Made by a program: the position numbers and the translations under genes. From contig NZ_CP083693.1 in NCBI RefSeq assembly GCF_023920105.1, forward strand, positions 1,195,001 through 1,259,000: a stretch of 64,000 nt of DNA, written 5' to 3'. Below, in pieces: positions 1-7,876 of this stretch; position 1 is the first letter of the stretch, and each line of letters opens with the position of its first letter. The stretch is from Bartonella taylorii (GTDB lineage: Bacteria > Pseudomonadota > Alphaproteobacteria > Rhizobiales > Rhizobiaceae). The notes under the pieces were generated by a model. It was not told the origin of the DNA and searched no databases. It saw only the letters and a list, made by a program, of their open reading frames with translations.

Positions 1-1
1 A

Positions 2-553
2 CAAATCAAGACAACAGATGGACATGTAGTGTGGGACTTCGAACATAATGGTAATAAACCACATCGAGTCCTCAGTGGACAATCAGCAGCTTATATGAAC
101 CAAATGATGGTTGGTGTCACAACACGAGGATCCGGTAAACGTGCTGCTCTCCCCATGACCCTTGTTGCTGGAAAAACTGGAACATCACAATCCTATCGCG
201 ATGCGTGGTTTGTTGGCTTTACTGGTAATTATACTGGGGCTGTATGGATGGGTAATGATAATTTTTCACCGATGAATCGCGCTTTTGGTGGTGGTGTTCC
301 TGCCATGATATGGCATAGCATCATGCTCTATGCACACCAAAATATCATGCTCAAACAACTCTATGGTGTCAAAGATTCGCTTCTCCCTTATCAGCCACTC
401 CCCGATTCCCGCAATGTTTCTGAGTTTTCACCTAAAATATCTTATACACTCTCCCCTGCAACATTGAATATTGTGCGACTGATTAACAAAGATCTGAAAA
501 AGCCATCTGCAATCTCTTTGAAACTGGAAACACTTGGAGCTTTAACGAATTGA
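2..553 (+). CDS. Class A penicillin-binding protein, C-terminal part (partial)
   Basis: This is the 3' end of a bifunctional transglycosylase/transpeptidase that polymerises and cross-links peptidoglycan in the periplasm. The frame is open from the left edge, so the N-terminal transmembrane anchor, the glycosyltransferase domain and the SxxK serine lie outside the window. The visible part carries the transpeptidase KTGTSQ box (K-T-G triad) followed by the usual DAWFVGFT and WMGND blocks. The stop at 551-553 overlaps the start of the next gene, suggesting co-transcription. Which PBP1 paralogue this is cannot be decided from the fragment. Confidence 0.9.
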   Translation, partial: QIKTTDGHVVWDFEHNGNKPHRVLSGQSAAYMNQMMVGVTTRGSGKRAALPMTLVAGKTGTSQSYRDAWFVGFTGNYTGAVWMGNDNFSPMNRAFGGGVPAMIWHSIMLYAHQNIMLKQLYGVKDSLLPYQPLPDSRNVSEFSPKISYTLSPATLNIVRLINKDLKKPSAISLKLETLGALTN

Positions 554-1167
554 ATTCGAAATATTCTACAATGTTTGTTAATATTGCTGTGCTTTTTTTC
601 ATTTCTACTTTTTCCATTTTGTGTGGAACGTTTAGCGTCAATTATATGCTCAATTCCTTCAATAATTTCGGACGTTTTACAATTGGCGAATGGAGTGCTT
701 ACCCAGAAGTAGGAACAACCAACACTGATCCCTATACCCGTGCGCGCACTGCCAAACGAGGTGACATTTCACTCGGATATACAGAAGGGCTTACTTTCCA
801 ACTGTGGAAAGACAACCACGGACATCCGCTACGCCCCCATTGCCATTATTTGCTCAAAGGTCACATCCCTGAAACCCGCCTCTTTACACTTTATACAGCT
901 GACAGATCACTCAAACCGTACACTTCATCTAAAGAAATACCTTTCGAACTCTATACCAACAATGTTACCTATGAAAGTGATGGCTCTTTGCGTATCAACA
1001 TCGCACCAACACCACAAACTGGAAATTGGCTTGCAACGGTTAGTCAAAAAGAATTTGGACTTATTCTTACTTTATACGATACCTCAATCATCTCCGCAAC
1101 GGCATTACAAAAGCTTACAATGCCCTCTGTAGAACAAATCCCATCAGGACAAAAAAGCTGTGACTAG
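550..1167 (+). CDS. DUF1214 domain protein
   Basis: A 205-residue protein with one N-terminal hydrophobic segment (about residues 9-33) and a DUF1214-type beta-rich C-terminal part; recognisable blocks include FTIGEWSAYP near residue 45 and NGLR/NW-like turns ending in ILTLYDT. DUF1214 is commonly encoded next to DUF1254 in rhizobia, as here. The TTG start at 550 overlaps the stop of the penicillin-binding protein gene by four bases; an ATG at 571 in the same frame is the alternative. The protein is probably anchored in the inner membrane and faces the periplasm. Its biochemical role is unknown. Confidence 0.75.
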   Translation: MNSKYSTMFVNIAVLFFISTFSILCGTFSVNYMLNSFNNFGRFTIGEWSAYPEVGTTNTDPYTRARTAKRGDISLGYTEGLTFQLWKDNHGHPLRPHCHYLLKGHIPETRLFTLYTADRSLKPYTSSKEIPFELYTNNVTYESDGSLRINIAPTPQTGNWLATVSQKEFGLILTLYDTSIISATALQKLTMPSVEQIPSGQKSCD

Positions 1168-1699
1168 ATTTATTCATGCCGCGCTTCTTGCAAGCATTGG
1201 TGCTGTTATTGTTCATATTTGCATTTTATTTCTGATCCCCTATTGGATACGAGATAATATATGGATAGAGCTTAAAAAATCGGGAGCTCCTTATCAATTC
1301 ATTGACTTGGATGCTCGTAATCCTATTCAACAGTCCGCTGATCCGCTCTTTCTTCTTAAAGTCTGCAGATTTGATCTCGAAAATGGCCCTGTTCATTTAA
1401 AAACTTTAAAGACAATACAATTTTGGACACTAGCAGCCTACACATACGACGGAATGATTTTCTACAGCCTTAATGACCGAACATCCCCTGATGCTAAGCT
1501 AGATCTTATCATTGGCAAACCGTTACAAATAATAGAACTTAAAAAGCCAAAACCCAAAGACAATGCCAATTCAGTTTTCATCGCTAAAAATGTAAATAAA
1601 GGTTTTGTCGTTTTACGTACCTTTGCTCCTTCTGCACTTGAAAAAAAAGAAGGTGAATCCTTCCTTTCATCTGCCACCTGTCACATATTCAATGGATAA
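1160..1699 (+). CDS. DUF1254 family membrane-anchored protein
   Basis: A 179-residue protein with one N-terminal transmembrane helix (about residues 5-28) and a soluble domain containing DxDARNP and VCRFDLENGPV blocks, typical of the short rhizobial DUF1254 proteins encoded behind DUF1214. A GTG start at 1160 overlaps the upstream stop by eight bases, so the two are probably translationally coupled and may act together at the envelope. The C-terminal 40 residues are Lys-rich and then hydrophilic. No catalytic motif is visible and the function is unknown. Confidence 0.7.
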   Translation: MTRFIHAALLASIGAVIVHICILFLIPYWIRDNIWIELKKSGAPYQFIDLDARNPIQQSADPLFLLKVCRFDLENGPVHLKTLKTIQFWTLAAYTYDGMIFYSLNDRTSPDAKLDLIIGKPLQIIELKKPKPKDNANSVFIAKNVNKGFVVLRTFAPSALEKKEGESFLSSATCHIFNG

Positions 1700-2316
1700 A
1701 AGAACAATAGACAAATGCTTTTTTCTATAAGAGTAAACAAAATATACGCAAAATGGTTATTTTTAATCTCAATTAGTCGAACATCAGAATTAAAATGGAA
1801 TTTTCATTCTAACTTTCAAACAACTGAATTTTTTATTGGGGCCCAAAAACCATTCCATGATCCCCACAATCGTCTTCCATTGAAATATAAATCTTGCACA
1901 CAAATACCTAAAGAACGATATATTGATTATAAATATGAAGAGAATACGACCTCTGTTGCAAATAATCATAGCTTATTCGATAGGAATAACATGCCTTTGA
2001 CCAAAACATAATAGAGATAGCTGAAAACTCTGTACAAACAAACTTGTAGAAACCTTACAGCTTGCCCTCTAAGCTTATTGTTATGTGACGACAAATTATT
2101 CTCATAAAATTGGACCGACACCATGATAAGCTATAGAAAGAATGATTATTGCCCTTAATGAATGCGTTAAAATAATTGCTGGCAACTTGATGAACATCAC
2201 GCATCCTTGACCTCAAAAACAAGTGCTTTACTTTTGTTGTATGACCAGAAGCTTTTAAGATATGAAACCTAGGAAAAAATTTGCTTAGGGTTTACAATTG
2301 AGGGAAAGAAAACTTC
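1700..2316. other. Intergenic, 617 bases
   Basis: AT-rich spacer between the DUF1254 and DUF1499 genes. A 98-codon open frame (1715-2011, plus) has no recognisable motif, no ribosome-binding site and unremarkable composition, so it is not called. It may be decayed sequence. No terminator hairpin was found. Confidence 0.5.
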
Positions 2317-3102
2317 ATGCAAAAAAAATATGTGCGGTTAATTTCAAGAGCAGCGGTATGGTCCCCTCGTTTTGGCGGATTAGCGTTCTTTATTTTGTTA
2401 TTTTCAATCCTTTTACAGCGCTTTTCTGTGATTAATGTCGTTGATTTCATCATTTTAATTGTAATTTCTGCCTGCTGTGTTGCTGTTTCTCTTTTTCTTG
2501 CACTCAAAGCATTTTACAGTTTATGGGAGTATGGTGCTCTGGGGGGAATGAAAGCTTTAAAAGGAATCATTTATTCATTAATAACAGCTACACCATTGGT
2601 GTTATTTTTTGGACTTTGGTTTACCTTACCGGCTCTTCATGATGTTTCTACTGATACACGAAGACCCCCAGCCTTTTTTCGCACGACACGCCCCAGTGAT
2701 GCTTTGCCGCTTAAAAGTGTTTTAACTGAACAAGCAGCATTACAAATATCTGTGTGGCCGGAAATGTCAGGACGTCGTTATGATGGTTCACCTGATCGTA
2801 TTCGTAAATCCGTTCTCAATGTTTTAGCAGCCTATGATTGGCCTGTTGTGGCTCAACGAGAGTTTAAAGGCGAAGAAGATGCGCTTTATATTGAAACAAT
2901 GGCAAAAACTTTTTACCTAGGCTTTATTTCGGACATCATGATACGTTTAACCGATGAAGGGGATACAACTTTTGTTGATATGCGTTCTGCTTCGCGGTAT
3001 ATGCCGAGAGATTTGGGTACCAATGCTGCTTTTATTATCGATTTTATGGATGCACTTGATACAGAAATCGCTTCTCTCCCTCTTTCTCAAGATGATGAAT
3101 AG
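2317..3102 (+). CDS. DUF1499 family membrane protein
   Basis: A 261-residue protein with three predicted transmembrane helices (about residues 18-34, 40-64 and 82-107) followed by a periplasmic DUF1499 domain from about residue 130 to the end. The blocks WPEMSGRRYDGSPDRI, YIETMAKTF, SDIMIRL and VDMRSASRYMPRDLGTNA are characteristic of the family. The function is unknown; the family is widespread in rhizobia as a single-copy gene. The last 367 bases, encoding the C-terminal domain, occur again at 4431-4797 as a pseudogene, so this is the parent of a local partial duplication. The ATG follows the purine-rich stretch 'gagggaaagaaaac'. Confidence 0.85.
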   Translation: MQKKYVRLISRAAVWSPRFGGLAFFILLFSILLQRFSVINVVDFIILIVISACCVAVSLFLALKAFYSLWEYGALGGMKALKGIIYSLITATPLVLFFGLWFTLPALHDVSTDTRRPPAFFRTTRPSDALPLKSVLTEQAALQISVWPEMSGRRYDGSPDRIRKSVLNVLAAYDWPVVAQREFKGEEDALYIETMAKTFYLGFISDIMIRLTDEGDTTFVDMRSASRYMPRDLGTNAAFIIDFMDALDTEIASLPLSQDDE

Positions 3103-3557
3103 AAGCTAGAAGTATAGTAAGTTATATTAGTAAATCAGCTTATCTCAAAAATAAATTTTGAGACACGCAAAAACGAACAAATCAGTTACTGCCTCTCAAC
3201 AGCTTAAGCATACTGACAAGTTCTTTGCCCCCCTAAAAGTAACTTATGGCTTCTTTTTAGCGCGTGACATATATTATCATAAAATATAATATAAGGTAAT
3301 ATATTTACAGAAAAAATCAACAATAAAAACACACTTATTATCGATGATAAAGTTTTACAGATTATTTTAAACTTAAATCATTAAATATTCGAAACAATAA
3401 AATACACATAAATTCATCTGTGTTTTACAATAAATGATTATTGCAATTTCATAAAGAAAATTCATAATAATAAAACAAAAATTATATATAGTTACAAATA
3501 ATAGTAACTTACTTAAATGAAAATCATTTTTTATAAAACATAATTTAAATATAAATA
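3103..3557. other. Very AT-rich intergenic segment at the left edge of the island
   Basis: About 455 bases consisting almost only of A and T after 3260. No open frame with a ribosome-binding site is seen on either strand. It separates the intact DUF1499 gene from the first peptide/membrane-protein cassette and marks a sharp composition change. Confidence 0.5.
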
Positions 3558-3788
3558 CTAATATCTAATATATTTAAAAGCAACATAAATAAAACAAAAC
3601 GCCAAAAATAACAAAAATAACCACCAAAATGTCTTAATCGCTTCCTTTATACTATTTTTCCAACTGTCACCACTGCATCTATAAATTAATGAAAATGAAA
3701 ATATAAAAATAAATATTGAAAATAAAATATCAAAAACATTATCAATTAATAGTGAAATAACATTATTACCAATATACATAATAAACAT
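3558..3788 (-). CDS. Small two-helix membrane protein, candidate immunity protein (cassette A)
   Basis: A 76-residue protein with two strongly hydrophobic stretches (about 8-36 and 52-72) separated by a short basic loop containing DSWKNSIKEAIKT. The other tiny membrane proteins of this island carry the same W-K-x-[SA]-x-K loop, e.g. TWKKSIKLG and SWKHAAKEA. It lies 131 bases downstream of the Gly-rich peptide gene 3920-4216 on the same strand, with a perfect palindrome between them. A start at the fourth codon (3779) is possible, with GGATG just upstream. By position, size and topology it could protect the producer against the neighbouring peptide. That is inference: no family was recognised. 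Confidence 0.55.
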   Translation of the reverse strand: MFIMYIGNNVISLLIDNVFDILFSIFIFIFSFSLIYRCSGDSWKNSIKEAIKTFWWLFLLFLAFCFIYVAFKYIRY

Positions 3789-3848
3789 CCGAAATGAAAT
3801 TTTTTACATAAAATATTATAATGATATATATCTATAAAATAAATAAAA

Positions 3849-3878
3849 TTAGACATATATTTATAAATATATGTCTAA
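3849..3878 (-). terminator. Perfect 30-base palindrome between peptide A and its membrane partner
   Basis: TTAGACATATATTTA is followed immediately by its exact reverse complement. Read on the minus strand it is followed by a T-rich run (TTTTATTTATTTT), as in an intrinsic terminator or attenuator that would reduce read-through from the peptide gene into the membrane-protein gene. Read on the plus strand it is followed by A-rich sequence. Confidence 0.55.
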
Positions 3879-3919
3879 AAAATTGATTTTAAAATATATT
3901 ATTAAGAATTATCTACAAA

Positions 3920-4216
3920 TCAAAAAATGTGAACGCGACCACCACAATCCTGAAACTTGCTTATAGGTCCTATAATAAGCCCTGCATTGCTGCCAAATTT
4001 ATAACCTGTAAATCCACCCGCTACAGCGCCTACAGCCGCACCCCATGGACCACCTCGCGAACCCCGTACTCCTCCATACACAGCTCCCACAGCTCCTCCG
4101 AGGAGTCCTACCTCAGTCTTATCTTTCATCGCGGCATGATAATAATCTTTAATACCACACGCTGTAGTTGAATGTGAGCTACTGTGTGAATCTCTCGATG
4201 AGCTTGAACTACCCAT
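3920..4216 (-). CDS. Glycine-zipper small protein, candidate bacteriocin-like peptide (cassette A)
   Basis: A 98-residue protein. The N-terminal 18 residues are Ser/His-rich and begin MGSSSSSRDSH, identical to the first 11 residues of the protein at 7587-7844. From about residue 38 there is a glycine-zipper region with repeated GxxxG spacing (GGAVGAVYGGV, GAAVGAVAGGF, GSNAG). Two cysteines sit at the flanks (about residues 20 and 91). There is no Sec signal peptide. A good AAAGGAG ribosome-binding site precedes the ATG. Leaderless Gly-zipper proteins of this size next to ABC exporters include Cdz-type bacteriocins; other Gly-zipper proteins are structural. Export and toxicity are inference. 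Confidence 0.65.
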   Translation of the reverse strand: MGSSSSSRDSHSSSHSTTACGIKDYYHAAMKDKTEVGLLGGAVGAVYGGVRGSRGGPWGAAVGAVAGGFTGYKFGSNAGLIIGPISKFQDCGGRVHIF

Positions 4217-4255
4217 TTTATTCTCCTTTAATTTCTCATTATTTCTTAAAATAAT

Positions 4256-4312
4256 GTATCTATATGATACGTTTTAAGTGGTTATCACACGTTTTAGATT
4301 AATGTAAAACAT
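4256..4312 (-). promoter_or_regulatory. Dyad GTATC-N5-GATAC and conserved upstream block, cassette A
   Basis: Directly upstream of the peptide A gene lies GTATC-tatat-GATAC (4256-4270), followed by a block conserved in order with cassette B (GTTTTAAGTGG, TATCA, CGTTTTAGA, AATGT, AAACAT). The same layout occurs at 6452-6510 and partly at 7877-7921, each time just upstream of a peptide gene. Conservation outside coding sequence points to a shared promoter/operator. Confidence 0.5.
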
Positions 4313-4430
4313 ATTTTTAAAAATAATTATAAAATCATAAATACATTATGTATATATTATTCGTGTACATAATGTATAATTTAATTAAATAATAATTCTA
4401 TTTACAATACTGTTGAAATATGAGACATGA

Positions 4431-4797
4431 AGCATTACAAATATCTGTGTGGCCGGAAATGTCAGGACGTCGTTATGATGGTTCACCTGATCGTATTCGT
4501 AAATCCGTCCTCAATGTTTTAGCAGCCTACGGTTGGCCTGTTGTGGCTCAACGAGAGTTTAAAGGTGAAGAAAATTAGATTTATATTGAAACGATAGCCA
4601 AAACTTTTTATCTTGGTTTCATTTCGGACATTATGATACGTTTAACCAATGAAGGAGATACAACCTTTGTTGATATGCGTTCTGCTTCACGTTATATGCC
4701 AAGAGATTTGGGTACTAATGCTGCTTTTATTATCGATTTTATGGATGTCCTTGATACAGAAATCGCTTCACTTCCTCTCCCACAAGATGATGGATAA
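4431..4797 (+). pseudogene. Duplicated 3' fragment of the DUF1499 gene
   Basis: A 367-base copy of 2736-3102, collinear and of equal length, with scattered substitutions. It lacks the first 140 codons and start, and has an in-frame TAG at 4576-4578 where the parent has GCG (the preceding GAT is AAT here). It begins exactly where the non-coding block upstream of peptide A ends, so it marks a recombination joint. Together with the parent it forms a direct repeat flanking cassette A. Confidence 0.9.
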
Positions 4798-5165
4798 AAA
4801 TCAAGAGAGATAAGGCACTTTATTTCATAAAAATTGCTTATTTTTCAATAAATATGATCCATAAGAAGAGAATCACTTTTCAAAAACTATAGACTGACAA
4901 TTCTTATACAAAAGACAATAATCTCAAAACAACCCATTCTTGAAATAATTAAAAAGATTCAAAAATAGGAAATAAAAAACAGAACTCTTGATGATAATGC
5001 TTGATATTAAAGACACTGTCTCACTGTAATCAGTAAACATTTTTTAAAGATAAATAGTATATAAAAATAATAACTATGAAATTATTACAACAAATATATC
5101 TCAATAATAAAAAATAAGTTTTTATTATTTATTAATAAGATATAAAACTAATATTATGATTTATT
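4798..5165. other. AT-rich intergenic segment between the DUF1499 fragment and cassette B
   Basis: About 370 bases without a credible gene, promoter or hairpin. Composition becomes extremely AT-rich towards 5165. Confidence 0.5.
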
Positions 5166-5399
5166 TTATACATTTAATATGTTATTAAATAAATTAAATT
5201 TATAGTATATATTCATAAAAATTATTATAAAAACAATTGCAAAAATTAAACCTATCACTAACAATAATATATTTTTTTTGTATTCTTTTGTATTATAATT
5301 TTTATATTTATTTAGTAACAATAAATAATATATAATTGTAATTACACTTATTATTGAAAATAACATATTTACAACAAAGCTAATAAAATTCATCCACAT
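5166..5399 (-). CDS. Small two-helix membrane protein (cassette B, third partner)
   Basis: A 77-residue protein from the ATG at 5399, preceded by GGTGG; the frame extends to a TTG at 5408. Two long hydrophobic helices (about 4-30 and 45-67) flank a basic loop with KYKNYNTKEYKKNILL. The loop resembles, but only loosely matches, the W-K-x-[SA]-x-K motif of the other small island membrane proteins: tyrosine stands where they have tryptophan. It lies last in a minus-strand row of peptide B and three membrane proteins. The coding strand is almost entirely A/T-ending codons. The function is unknown; an immunity-like role is inferred from context. Confidence 0.4.
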   Translation of the reverse strand: MWMNFISFVVNMLFSIISVITIIYYLLLLNKYKNYNTKEYKKNILLLVIGLIFAIVFIIIFMNIYYKFNLFNNILNV

Positions 5400-5545
5400 T
5401 AATAACAACCACCAAAATAGTTAATAAAAAAATATAAATCATTATAAATAATATAATTATATAAAGTTAATTTCATTTATATAAGATTATATTTGTACGT
5501 AAGCAAGATAACCACTTATAAAATACATAGATATTTTATATAATA

Positions 5546-5725
5546 TTAGTTTATGAAATAATAAAGTCCAAAATATATTATAAAGTATATAATAATTGTA
5601 ATTAATCCTAATTTAATAGACTTTTTCCAAGTAGGAAATTGTAATTTAGAAAAAAATATACTTAAAATTAAAAAAATATTTGTTGCAAGTAACGCATTTT
5701 TAATATTAAATATAATGTCAATCAT
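5546..5725 (-). CDS. Small two-helix membrane protein (cassette B, second partner)
   Basis: A 59-residue protein from the ATG at 5725, chosen because GGAG sits six bases upstream; the frame can extend to a TTG at 5737. Two hydrophobic helices (about 8-27 and 40-57) flank a loop reading FPTWKKSIKLGL, the clearest match to the loop in the cassette A partner (SWKNSIKEAI). The gene follows 5748-5954 on the same strand after a short gap, suggesting one transcript. The function is unknown; it is a candidate immunity-type protein by analogy of size and position. Confidence 0.5.
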   Translation of the reverse strand: MIDIIFNIKNALLATNIFLILSIFFSKLQFPTWKKSIKLGLITIIIYFIIYFGLYYFIN

Positions 5726-5747
5726 AACAAACTCCAACTTAAATATA

Positions 5748-5954
5748 TTAAGTTATATAAAAATTAACTAAAGAAAATAATAAAAAGAAAAATACAAAAA
5801 ATAAACCTATTCTTATAATTGAACTTTTTCTAATATCTTTTTTAAGACAATTTTTATGTTTGTAATATAATTCAAATAAAGATATAAATATTATTAAAAT
5901 AGATATCGACGTAAATAATTCAATTAATTCATTAATAATATGAAAAACACCCAT
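5748..5954 (-). CDS. Small two-helix membrane protein (cassette B, first partner)
   Basis: About 68 residues if translation begins at the ATG at 5954, which gives the same size as the other members of this set; the open frame reaches an ATG at 6044 (98 residues) but shows no ribosome-binding site there. Two hydrophobic helices flank a Lys-rich loop, KHKNCLKKDIRKSSIIRIG, which resembles the W-K-x-S-I-K loop of its neighbours, with arginine instead of tryptophan. It is the first gene downstream of the peptide B gene. The function is not known. Confidence 0.4.
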   Translation of the reverse strand: MGVFHIINELIELFTSISILIIFISLFELYYKHKNCLKKDIRKSSIIRIGLFFVFFFLLFSLVNFYIT

Positions 5955-6095
5955 AACGTATAAAATTTCCAAATTAAAATATAGAGTTAGTATATAACTA
6001 AAAGCCATTTTATCAAGATATATAGATAAGTTAATAAAAAACATGTCTATAAAATTATTATAAACTCAGAGATATATTTCTAAATACTTTATAAA

Positions 6096-6422
6096 TTAAT
6101 AATAGCACGCGTTATACTGAGCATTTAAACCTACACCTACTCCTGCCCCATAGCCAAGACCTACACCGACTCCTGCACCTGGAATTATACCCCATCCGCC
6201 TGATGTAAGACCTCCAACTATACCGCCTACAAATACTCCATCAGTTGTTCCTATATCTCTTCCCACCCCTCCGTATGAATTTGCTGTAGAGAGATAATCG
6301 CCGACAGTACACCCAGGCTGTGATCCACTACTTGAAAAATTAATTGATGAAATATCAGACCAAGCATTAGACGAACTATGAGACAAACCAGTATTAGACC
6401 AACCACTAAGCCAACCAAACAT
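6096..6422 (-). CDS. Glycine-rich small protein, candidate bacteriocin-like peptide (cassette B)
   Basis: A 108-residue protein. Residues 1-36 are Ser/Trp/Asn-rich with no signal peptide. Residues 62-100 form a long glycine zipper (GVFVGGIVGGL, GAGVGVGLGYGAGVGVGL). Cysteines at about 38 and 106 bracket this region, as in peptide A. It has a strong AAGGAG ribosome-binding site and a shared upstream dyad. Sequence identity to peptides A and C is low outside the zipper, but position, orientation, size and upstream region are the same. An exported, membrane-active peptide is the best guess; a structural Gly-zipper protein is the alternative. Confidence 0.6.
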   Translation of the reverse strand: MFGWLSGWSNTGLSHSSSNAWSDISSINFSSSGSQPGCTVGDYLSTANSYGGVGRDIGTTDGVFVGGIVGGLTSGGWGIIPGAGVGVGLGYGAGVGVGLNAQYNACYY

Positions 6423-6451
6423 AAAAATTCTCCTTATTTTATTTAAAATAA

Positions 6452-6510
6452 CGTATCAACATGATACGTTTTAAGTGGCTATCATGCGTTTTAGACAAAT
6501 GTCAAACATA
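6452..6510 (-). promoter_or_regulatory. Dyad CGTATC-N5-GATACG and conserved upstream block, cassette B
   Basis: The perfect inverted repeat CGTATC-aacat-GATACG (6452-6468) is followed by the same ordered block as in cassette A (GTTTTAAGTGG, CTATCA, GCGTTTTAGA, AATGT, AAACAT). Between here and the exporter remnant a second stretch (TATTTACAATACTGTT, about 6606-6621) also matches cassette A (about 4400-4414). Confidence 0.5.
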
Positions 6511-6671
6511 ATTTTAAAATAGTGATAAAATTATTTATAAAATATAAATACATTATGTTTACATTGTATTAATAAAAAATGTATTTTTTATTTAGTAATA
6601 ATACTATTTACAATACTGTTTAAATATGCGACATTAATCGCTCTTTTTCTTAAACAAAATTATAAATTCAA

Positions 6672-7066
6672 ATGAGCAATTCACCCGAAAAGCTAGTATC
6701 CTTCTCTTGGTTTACTCAAACCACCAAGAAATATATTCATTATGTCATCGAACTTTGTTTTGTCGCCATTGTTTTGCGCTTACTTGGCTTGGTCAATCCT
6801 TTTATTTTTCAGGCAATTATTGACCGCATCTTACCCTCCCAGCACGCGGAAAGCCTTTATGCTATTGTTGTCCTTATGATTGCTATCATGCTGTTTAGCA
6901 TTGCTCTTAGCACTCTATCAGGATATTTAGGAGCTTATTTAGCCAATCATCTTACTCTTAGAATTTGGATGTCGCATTTATACACATGTATTAAGCCTCT
7001 CCTTACCCGTTTTACGTACTTGGCAAGTGAAAGAATTGTTCACACGTATCGGAGAAGTTAATATGT
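6672..7066 (+). pseudogene. Type I secretion ABC exporter, N-terminal membrane-domain remnant
   Basis: The frame from ATG 6672 encodes the start of a HlyB/LktB-type membrane domain: FSWFTQ, then LRLLGLVNPFIFQAIIDRIL and two hydrophobic helices. After about 6965 the homology continues in another frame (readable as RIYTHVLSLSLPVLRTW, then FTRIGEVN), so a frameshift is present, and similarity stops near 7066. The rest of the membrane domain and the whole ATPase domain are missing, as is any N-terminal C39-like domain. It stands divergently from the peptide B gene. In bacteriocin loci such exporters normally secrete the peptide; this one cannot function. Confidence 0.8.
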
Positions 7067-7280
7067 TTCTAAAAAATAATATATTAATTTAAAAAACTAA
7101 TAATATAATATAAAAAATATAATCAATTTCATTTCTTTATTTAATTTTTTTCTAATAATTACCTTAACTTTGAACATATAAGTAAAAACAACTAAAAATC
7201 CTAACATGATTGTTGTCAATAATTATTGAATAAAACTATCCATAAAAAAATCAAAAATAGAATATAATTATTATTACTTT

Positions 7281-7469
7281 CTATAAAACAATATATTTAA
7301 TAATATAATCAACAGCATTTATTACTATAAATAATATAATTCCTATTGGCAATGCCTCTTTTGCAGCATGCTTCCAACTATAACTGTTAAATCTATAGCA
7401 CAACATACCTACCCAAATACCCATAATTAGTGGAAGAAATAATTTTATAAGTTTATGAATAATATCCAT
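7281..7469 (-). CDS. Small two-helix membrane protein, candidate immunity protein (cassette C)
   Basis: A 62-residue protein with hydrophobic helices at about 8-26 and 41-60, separated by the loop SYSWKHAAKEALPIG. The loop closely matches those at 3558-3788 (SWKNSIKEAI) and 5546-5725 (TWKKSIKLGL). GGGGGA lies about eight bases before the ATG. It sits downstream of the peptide C gene with a hairpin between them, the same order as cassette A. Function unknown; immunity is inferred from architecture only. Confidence 0.55.
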   Translation of the reverse strand: MDIIHKLIKLFLPLIMGIWVGMLCYRFNSYSWKHAAKEALPIGIILFIVINAVDYIIKYIVL

Positions 7470-7483
7470 AACAAAAATCCCCC

Positions 7484-7515
7484 AGATATCTATTTATCAG
7501 AAATAATAGATATCT
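7484..7515 (-). terminator. Hairpin between peptide C and its membrane partner
   Basis: AGATATCTATT (7484-7494) pairs perfectly with AATAGATATCT (7505-7515) around a 10-base loop. On the minus strand it is followed by GGGGGATTTTTG, which includes the ribosome-binding site of the next gene, so it may act as an attenuator or RNA-stability element rather than a classical terminator. Confidence 0.45.
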
Positions 7516-7586
7516 CCAAAATCAGTCGTGAAATGCTTTTAAATTATGTTACAATATCACTGGCCTCAGAGATATTCAGCATTCTT

Positions 7587-7844
7587 TCACTTTACCAGTG
7601 AAAGCATTATTTCTATCTTATTGATCAAGGCGTTACCACCTTGCTGTGCAGCACCTATTGCCATTCCATGGCCAATGCCAGATAGCCCTTTAGGGATACC
7701 AAGTAGCCCTCCTACTACTGCACCTTTAATACCATTTGCAGCCACGTCATAAGCATAACCATCCACATCACAACTGTCAGAGTGAAACCAACTTGATGGA
7801 TGTGAATGACCGTGTGAATCTCTCGATGAGCTTGAACTACCCAT
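7587..7844 (-). CDS. Glycine-zipper small protein, candidate bacteriocin-like peptide (cassette C)
   Basis: An 85-residue protein that starts MGSSSSSRDSH like peptide A, with about 30 near-identical bases at the start codon. A His/Ser-rich segment follows, then a glycine zipper from about residue 37 (GAVVGGLLGIPKGLSGIGHG, AIGAAQQGG). The C-terminus is short and lacks the second cysteine present in peptides A and B, so it may be truncated. No AAGGAG ribosome-binding site is present, unlike A and B. A small hairpin (CTTTCACT, 5-base loop, AGTGAAAG, 7584-7604) covers the stop codon. Probably a decaying copy. Confidence 0.5.
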   Translation of the reverse strand: MGSSSSSRDSHGHSHPSSWFHSDSCDVDGYAYDVAANGIKGAVVGGLLGIPKGLSGIGHGMAIGAAQQGGNALINKIEIMLSLVK

Positions 7845-7876
7845 TTATTATTTCTATTTATAAAAATAGAACCATT

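Noticed and set aside
1715..2011. 98-codon open frame on the plus strand
   Set aside because: No ribosome-binding site, no motif, composition like the surrounding spacer.
3920..4216. N-terminus MGSSSSSRDSH looks like an expression-vector tag
   Set aside because: It is encoded by AT-rich native codons, has no His run or protease site, and recurs in a diverged paralogue at 7587-7844.
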